Positions 58,680-64,000 of a stretch of DNA of 64,000 bases are shown here, one piece after another. Below the pieces are notes generated by a model, which was not told where the DNA came from, searched no databases, and saw nothing but the letters and a program-made list of their open reading frames with translations. Location: contig NZ_DF158901.1 in NCBI RefSeq assembly GCF_000307265.1, forward strand, positions 64,647 to 128,646. Reading direction: 5' to 3'. The first letter of the stretch is position 1; each line of letters starts with the position of its first letter. The translations under genes were made by a program, and so were the position numbers. The DNA is from Oscillibacter ruminantium GH1. Its GTDB lineage: Bacteria; Bacillota; Clostridia; Oscillospirales; Oscillospiraceae.

Positions 58680-61133
58680 ATGGCTACTGCAATTGAAAGT
58701 ATGACCGGCATTCGCATTAAATCAGATTTTTTTAACAGTTCTACTGATATGCCTATTTTCCCAGTACACAGTAAACCGTCAAAATGCAATCGCGTAGCTC
58801 TGTTGTATGGCAAGAACGGCAGTGGTAAGAGCACCATTGCACAAGGGTTTCGTGAATATTGCAGTCCTTCTGTCTCCCCAGCATCACCAGCAATAGAATT
58901 GAAGCCCATTGTTGATATATCAGATATAAAAATTACAACTTCCGAGCATACGATTGGCGACCGGGAGAAATTTTGGGTATATGATGAAAAATATGTAGAA
59001 GAAAAAATTAAAATTGAAGGTAGCGGGTTAGGATCAATTGTTTTGTTTGGCGAGCAGATTGAGCTTGCGCAACAAATCGAAACAGTGGATGCAGAAATAG
59101 AGCAGTTGCGTGAACAAGAAAGTGCGCAGCATATAGAATGCGAAAAATATACGAGATCAGCTAATGTAACTTCGCCCGCATACTGGATGGCCCAGATAAC
59201 GTCAATTCTTCGCCAGAAGAGTGGTTGGGCTGAAACCGATTCAAAAATTAAAGGCAACAAAACAAACAGCACCGTAAATGAAATTCTAATTGACCGAATT
59301 GGTGTCATAATCCCAACAGGTACCGAAGATGAGGTAAAGGCAGAGTTTGATAACCACTATGCCTTGTTCATCAGTACAAGCCAAAGCTCAGATCAACTTC
59401 GCCATGCTTCTCAGATTCCTATTGAGATTAACCTTGAAGCCGATTCTCAATCATTGCTTAGCCAAGTCGTTCAAAGGCCATCGTTAACACAAAGGGAATG
59501 TGAACTGCTGAGCATCTTTAACGTCGGTGGTATTACGTCTGCACGTACATTTTTATCAAACAGTTCTAATATCGTTTGTCCTAATTGCTTGCAGACAATT
59601 AGCGATGATTATAGAACGGAAATTCTACAGCACATAACAAATATTCTTAATCGTGAAGTAGAAGATTTTCAGGCCAAACTGAAAAAATTATTGCAATCAA
59701 CAGTAGATATTGCAAATTACCAATGCTATAGCGTTCTGAATCCCACCACTTTTAGCATGACTCAAAACATGATACTCGCTTACAACAAAGCAATCGAAGC
59801 ACACAACAATATAATTCAGCAAAAGACTGATAACCCTTTTGAGCCTCTAAATTACGATATTAGCTCAATTGGATTAAATAAAGCTTTTGAGGCTTTGACT
59901 CTTGCAATAACAACACTGAATGCTGAGATAGAACCTTATAACAATACTATCCAAAAGCGAGAAGATACTGAAAAAGCACTACTTAAATTGAATGATATGC
60001 TCGCTCATTACACTATCTTAGACAACTATACCCAGCTTCAGGCTCAACGCAAAGCAAAGGCTGAAGCTGATGCACTGTTAAAGTCAATTAAGGATAAAAA
60101 ATCTGTTAAAGAACGTGAAAAAATACAGTTAGATTCTCTACGGAAGAATTTTCAGATTGCAGCTGATAAAATTAATCAGTCACTTGAGTATATTTTCTTT
60201 TCTAAAGATAGATTGTCATTGGAACTTGGCGCTGATCAATTGTATCATCTTAAGGTCAACGGTCATCCCGTTGAACCCAGCAAGGTTTCCTGTGGAGAAC
60301 GGAATGCTCTTGCCCTTTGTTACTTTTTTACAGAGATATCAAGGAATATGGATGCAACCACGATATATTCGGATGAAGTGTTCTTGGTGATCGACGATCC
60401 TGTTTCAAGTTTTGACATAGAAAACCGAATTGGTATTTTGTCTTTTTTACGCTGGAGGTTAGAGCAAGTTCTTGAAAGTTGTGCAACAACAAAAGTATTT
60501 ATTATGACGCACGACATTAGTGTTGTATTTGATTTGGAGAAAGCCCTTCAAGAAATCTCCAGACACTGTGAGCAAAACTCTGTGAACGCAGAGTTTAATA
60601 TCTATCATCTTGATAATAAAAAAGTTGTTCCATTTAGCTATAAAAAACATAACGAATACACCCAACTACTATGCAGGGTTTATCAATATGCTACCAATAC
60701 GAGCGATAACGACTTAGATTTGGTTATTGGAAACGTGATGCGGAGGGTATTAGAGGCGTTTGCGTCGTTTTCCTATAAAAAAGGAATTGAAGACGTTAGC
60801 CTTGACCAAGGGGTTCTTGATACCTTATCGGATGAAACATCAAAGAATTACTATCGGAATTTAATGTACCGTCTGGTTCTTAATGGAGAAAGCCATTTCT
60901 GCGAGAATATTCAGAGTGCTCCTGAAACATTTTTCTTTACACATCTCTCAAAGGAAGAAAAGCAACGTACAGCAAAAGATATCTTGTGTTTTATATATCG
61001 ATTGAATAGACCACACATCTTAGCGCATTTGGCCTCCTTTGCCGATGCAGAAACTAATTTGCAACACTGGAGTTCGAATATTTGCACTTTTATTAAACAG
61101 GTTAATGCTGAAAATAGTACAGCCGCATTGTAA
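58680..61133 (+). CDS. RloC/PrrC-like anticodon nuclease with ABC ATPase and zinc hook
   Basis: 817 residues from the ATG at 58680, seven bases after AGGAGG. Walker A LLYGKNGSGKST (residues 44-52 core), long coiled coils with a zinc-hook CPNC at 300-303, a second coiled coil, ABC signature VSCGERNALALCYFF near 536, Walker B VFLVIDDPVSSFD near 567-575 and a switch His in FIMTHD near 610. The C-terminal part has R688-x3-E692 (MRRVLEAF) and NGESH with H739, matching the Arg-Glu-His triad of PrrC/RloC tRNA-cutting domains. RloC-type proteins sense DNA damage or phage and cut tRNA at the anticodon. AT-rich, clearly acquired. First gene of a three-gene operon. Confidence 0.82.
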   Translation: MATAIESMTGIRIKSDFFNSSTDMPIFPVHSKPSKCNRVALLYGKNGSGKSTIAQGFREYCSPSVSPASPAIELKPIVDISDIKITTSEHTIGDREKFWVYDEKYVEEKIKIEGSGLGSIVLFGEQIELAQQIETVDAEIEQLREQESAQHIECEKYTRSANVTSPAYWMAQITSILRQKSGWAETDSKIKGNKTNSTVNEILIDRIGVIIPTGTEDEVKAEFDNHYALFISTSQSSDQLRHASQIPIEINLEADSQSLLSQVVQRPSLTQRECELLSIFNVGGITSARTFLSNSSNIVCPNCLQTISDDYRTEILQHITNILNREVEDFQAKLKKLLQSTVDIANYQCYSVLNPTTFSMTQNMILAYNKAIEAHNNIIQQKTDNPFEPLNYDISSIGLNKAFEALTLAITTLNAEIEPYNNTIQKREDTEKALLKLNDMLAHYTILDNYTQLQAQRKAKAEADALLKSIKDKKSVKEREKIQLDSLRKNFQIAADKINQSLEYIFFSKDRLSLELGADQLYHLKVNGHPVEPSKVSCGERNALALCYFFTEISRNMDATTIYSDEVFLVIDDPVSSFDIENRIGILSFLRWRLEQVLESCATTKVFIMTHDISVVFDLEKALQEISRHCEQNSVNAEFNIYHLDNKKVVPFSYKKHNEYTQLLCRVYQYATNTSDNDLDLVIGNVMRRVLEAFASFSYKKGIEDVSLDQGVLDTLSDETSKNYYRNLMYRLVLNGESHFCENIQSAPETFFFTHLSKEEKQRTAKDILCFIYRLNRPHILAHLASFADAETNLQHWSSNICTFIKQVNAENSTAAL

Positions 61134-61167
61134 TAACCGTATCTCAACATAAAAGGAGGAAGTCACT

Positions 61168-62220
61168 ATGCAAATTGCGCAAAAATCTATTCGGATAATT
61201 GATTACGAGCAACATCGAGTTTTGTCAAGAGAAACTCCTGAAGCGTTTGAGGCATATGTAACCGAGTTGATAGAGCACATCAGAAGCAACGATTCCGTTC
61301 GGGAATATAAGACACGATCAAATGCAACCGAAGTTATTGGTAGCATTTTAACTGTTTGCGCAAATCAGACGGATGCCACATTGGTTTCATCCAAAATGGA
61401 TGGGATGGCAAATAGATTATTATTAAAGGAAGTAGCCGCCCAAGAACGTATTGCACGCACTCTCACAAATGTTCAAAAAGGCAGTCTAATCCAAGCATTG
61501 CTTTTTGATGAAGATGCTAACAGCTACGTTTACCTGCTAGCTAAGGTGCAACATTCCGAGTGGGTTGATGATGCTGACTTCACCTTTAAAACGGGGTTTT
61601 CAAAAGACAAGAAGACGATATGGAAATCGTGTCTGATTGATTTAGTAGACTTAACTGCTAACGAGTTTCATGCTAAAATATACTCAGATACAATCGCCAA
61701 ATATTGGAGCGATGATTTTTTGGAGTTAGATGAGATGAATAGCGATGAATCTAACACGACACGTGCTTTCAAAGCAATTGATGCAACGCTGAATCAAAAT
61801 TTCCGTGGCATTTCCAGTCCAGATCATACGATCATTAGAAATGGCTTTGTTTCATATCTCAAAAACAATGACCATATTGATTTCCCAACAATGGTTGATG
61901 CAGTTTTGGGTAATTATCAACCCGTAGATCCTGAACTCCGGCCAGATAAAATACAATTTATAAAAGAAAGGCTTTTAGAACAGCCAGAAAAAAGAAAGTT
62001 TGATCGCCAATTTAATGCTATCAACAGTGCCATTAACGCTCGCATCAGAAAAGTCTATCCTATCAATGATGGTATCGACTTAAAGGTTACTCGCGACATA
62101 GAGGATTTATCAGGAACGATACAATCCGTAGAAGAAAATGGAGTGAGATACATACGAGTTAGAACAAATAACGAGGACACTTATAGAAAGTTCTTACTAA
62201 GTCCTGTTATTAGGAACTGA
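61168..62220 (+). CDS. Unknown soluble protein, second gene of the RloC-like operon
   Basis: 350 residues; ATG seven to eight bases after AAAGGAGGAAG, 34 bases after the nuclease gene. No membrane helix and no enzyme motif I recognise. The middle (LIQALLFDEDANSYVYLLAKVQHSEWVDD in outline) and the arrangement of basic C-terminal residues recall nucleoid-associated NdpA/YejK-like proteins, but the resemblance is weak. It could be a DNA- or tRNA-binding accessory, or the regulator holding the nuclease inactive. Operon position is the only firm evidence. Confidence 0.5.
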   Translation: MQIAQKSIRIIDYEQHRVLSRETPEAFEAYVTELIEHIRSNDSVREYKTRSNATEVIGSILTVCANQTDATLVSSKMDGMANRLLLKEVAAQERIARTLTNVQKGSLIQALLFDEDANSYVYLLAKVQHSEWVDDADFTFKTGFSKDKKTIWKSCLIDLVDLTANEFHAKIYSDTIAKYWSDDFLELDEMNSDESNTTRAFKAIDATLNQNFRGISSPDHTIIRNGFVSYLKNNDHIDFPTMVDAVLGNYQPVDPELRPDKIQFIKERLLEQPEKRKFDRQFNAINSAINARIRKVYPINDGIDLKVTRDIEDLSGTIQSVEENGVRYIRVRTNNEDTYRKFLLSPVIRN

Positions 62221-62256
62221 CACATATAATAGTAAAAGTGTGAAAGGAGTTGTAAT

Positions 62257-63741
62257 ATGAAACTGTTTTCGGAAATTAAACGTATTTTTCAGTGTGACGA
62301 AATAAGCATCTCTGAACGTATGAACACGGTAGAGGCTTCATTTACAACCTCCGTTCGTTGTTTTCCTGAAACAATCTTAATTCAATCTGTCTGCGCTCTT
62401 GTTCCTAGCAGAGATATAATGACTCTTTCTTTCAGAAATGACAGTGGAGATATTATACCAATTACGAGTCGGCAGAAAGATTTACCTGATTTATCTTTGC
62501 TGCTTGATGGATTAGAAGCAGACGATAGTATCGAAGTAAAAATTCAAATTGACAAGACCGTATCATCAAATAAATTCTCAATATTTCATTTTGAAACATT
62601 TTCAAATGATTTACTTGGTCACTCCCTTGTCGATATTCTTAGTTGGTTTTCTTCTCTTTTAACCTCTCAAGAGTTTCTTGTATTTGAGGTGTTTGACTTT
62701 GACATCATGTTCTCAACTGGAACGCTGGCATTTGTATCTAACGAGAAGTCGGAGTTCAGATCAAAATTGAATAGGATTCAACGACTACGCATATGTAAAG
62801 AAACAGCCTATTTTTATAATATGAATAGCTATGAAATAATCCCGGAGGACTTTGCAATTGATGGAATTGAACAAAACGCTGGGTGCTTTAAAGAACTTTT
62901 TGGAAAACTTGCAACCATTCTTTCATTAATATATACAGCTTCATCTGCATCAATTATTGATACATCGCTTGCCATTCAAATTAGCGGACAGAGAACTATG
63001 TCTTACTCCTTACAGCTTGATGGAATTGATGAAAATTTTGAGTGGCTTCAAATTTATACTTGGATATTTACAGATGGCAATCCTACCGATAAGGCACTCA
63101 TTGCGCACAATGTTATTAGTCTACATTGCAAATATGCCAACTTACTTGATATAGATGAAAAAGTCTTTGATTCAATTAAAACGAATTACAACCTCTACTT
63201 GAGAAATAATGTTGACCGCTACCTTGACTTAAAACGAGATATTTCGAAGTTCATTCGGGATGTAGTAGCACAGGTTGGGGATTATGCTGTAGCAATTCTA
63301 AATAAATTCAAAGCTAATCTAATTGCGATCTTTGGGTTTCTCTTTACGGTTGTTTTAACAAAGGTCGGTGCCACACAGAAATGGGATAACATTTTTTCGA
63401 GGGATACCATTTACATTCTTGAACTTGTGATAATTGGCTCAATAGTTTATTTGGGAATTTGCTTTTACGAAGCTCATCTAAAACTAACGAAGACAAAACA
63501 GGCATATACCGCACTTAAGAAAAACTATAGTGACATTCTCTCTGAAGCGGAAATTAAGGAGGCATTTGGAGAAGATAAACTTTTGGTGGATACAGAAAAG
63601 TTTGCCCGTAAAAGAATGATTATATGGTCAGTTATTTGGGGAGTGTTATTAATTGTCACAATTGCCGTTATTGAGCTATTGACAGAGAATCGGGGAGTAT
63701 TTGCGTGGCTGCTCCAGAAACTCTTACAAAAAACTTCATAG
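62257..63741 (+). CDS. Unknown membrane protein, third gene of the RloC-like operon
   Basis: 494 residues; ATG after GAAAGGAG, 36 bases behind the second gene. The first 350 residues are soluble with no motif I can name. Three membrane helices follow at about 354-372 (LIAIFGFLFTVVLTKV), 384-405 (IYILELVIIGSIVYLGICFY) and 453-474 (IIWSVIWGVLLIVTIAVIELL), with a charged cytoplasmic loop between the second and third. The layout (sensor-like domain plus C-terminal membrane part) is common in phage-defence effectors. No close family known to me. Confidence 0.55.
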   Translation: MKLFSEIKRIFQCDEISISERMNTVEASFTTSVRCFPETILIQSVCALVPSRDIMTLSFRNDSGDIIPITSRQKDLPDLSLLLDGLEADDSIEVKIQIDKTVSSNKFSIFHFETFSNDLLGHSLVDILSWFSSLLTSQEFLVFEVFDFDIMFSTGTLAFVSNEKSEFRSKLNRIQRLRICKETAYFYNMNSYEIIPEDFAIDGIEQNAGCFKELFGKLATILSLIYTASSASIIDTSLAIQISGQRTMSYSLQLDGIDENFEWLQIYTWIFTDGNPTDKALIAHNVISLHCKYANLLDIDEKVFDSIKTNYNLYLRNNVDRYLDLKRDISKFIRDVVAQVGDYAVAILNKFKANLIAIFGFLFTVVLTKVGATQKWDNIFSRDTIYILELVIIGSIVYLGICFYEAHLKLTKTKQAYTALKKNYSDILSEAEIKEAFGEDKLLVDTEKFARKRMIIWSVIWGVLLIVTIAVIELLTENRGVFAWLLQKLLQKTS

Positions 63742-63919
63742 TATAAAAAGCATTGGTCTTTAAAGCAATGCTGCCAGCATAGAGCATTAATTTATTAACA
63801 CAAAATACCCAGTTAAGCCACCGGCTTGAAGCTAGACAAGAATCTCGTACTCACATTTTGGGGGACGGTTTGCTTTATGTGTGCGCTGAAAGTCTGCATC
63901 TATTTTGACCGAATGACAC
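63742..63919. other. Spacer after the operon with a short hairpin
   Basis: AGCATTG/CAATGCT (63749-63755 with 63766-63772) lies eight bases after the last stop codon and may be a weak terminator. The rest shows no gene. Confidence 0.5.
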
Positions 63920-63965
63920 AAGTACCGGCAATTGCTCTTTTGGAGCAGTTGCCGGTACTTTTTAA
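63920..63965 (+). terminator. Strong terminator near the window end
   Basis: 18 bp stem AAGTACCGGCAATTGCTC with its complement (one G-U), five-base loop, then TTTAATTT. It closes the RloC-like operon, about 180 bases after its last stop. Confidence 0.85.
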
Positions 63966-64000
63966 TTTATTATGATAAGCTGTGAATAGCGGATAAGTAA

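Overview
The window looks like chromosomal DNA of a low-G+C-phylum but GC-rich anaerobic gut Firmicute, most likely Oscillospiraceae (Oscillibacter, Intestinimonas or Flavonifractor type). This rests on the gene families (YqzL-RecO-MutS2, YqfC-YqfD-PhoH-YbeY, YlbJ, RecD2, PyrK/PyrDB), AGGAGG ribosome binding sites, tRNAs with encoded CCA and TTGACA/TATAAT promoters. No 16S gene is present, so the genus is inference.

Layout. 1-0.8 kb: accessory DNA with two tiny paralogous ribbon-helix-helix genes, each behind an inverted repeat. 1-9.4 kb (minus): greA, two EamA exporters and the UMP biosynthesis cluster pyrC-K-D-F-E-B-I from a consensus promoter. 9.6-12.4 kb (minus): trkH-trkA potassium uptake. 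12.6-15.2 kb (plus): a Tet(M)-like ribosomal GTPase fused to a YacP/Rae1 endoribonuclease domain. 15.4-21.3 kb (plus): a conserved hypothetical, a candidate structured RNA, yqzL-recO-mutS2, uridine phosphorylase and an MscS channel. 21.5-24.7 kb (minus): mreB, comF, an XRE regulator and ylbJ. 24.8-30.6 kb (plus): yqfC-yqfD-phoH-ybeY, a small membrane protein and recD2. 30.7-34.4 kb (minus): a nucleoside-type ABC transporter without its binding protein. 34.7-40.1 kb (plus): an APC permease, a Nudix-GNAT fusion, DUF3783 and DUF523 proteins, and a lysine riboswitch controlling an NhaC-family transporter. 40.2-42.5 kb: a more AT-rich patch with an ion-transporter-superfamily gene, a serine-recombinase remnant and tRNA-Pro.

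42.7-54.3 kb (minus) is a catabolic regulon for unsaturated uronates (pectin or glycosaminoglycan breakdown products): LacI regulator, TRAP transporter dctPQM, three dehydrogenases, a VOC protein, kduI, kduD, kdgK and eda. Together they convert 5-keto-4-deoxyuronate via KDG and KDPG to pyruvate and glyceraldehyde-3-phosphate. LacI-type palindromes lie inside the lacI promoter and upstream of dctP.

54.7-64 kb is AT-rich accessory DNA beginning just after two tRNA-Ser genes. It holds cspA with a long hairpin leader, carD, a tRNA 3'-end fragment that looks like an attachment site, a RelBE-type toxin-antitoxin pair, a truncated serine recombinase, an excisionase-like HTH protein and a three-gene operon. 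The first operon gene has all hallmarks of an RloC/PrrC anticodon nuclease (ABC ATPase, CPNC zinc hook, C-terminal R-E-H triad). It is followed by two genes I cannot name, the last with three membrane segments. That operon and the GTPase-Rae1 fusion are the most interesting objects here.
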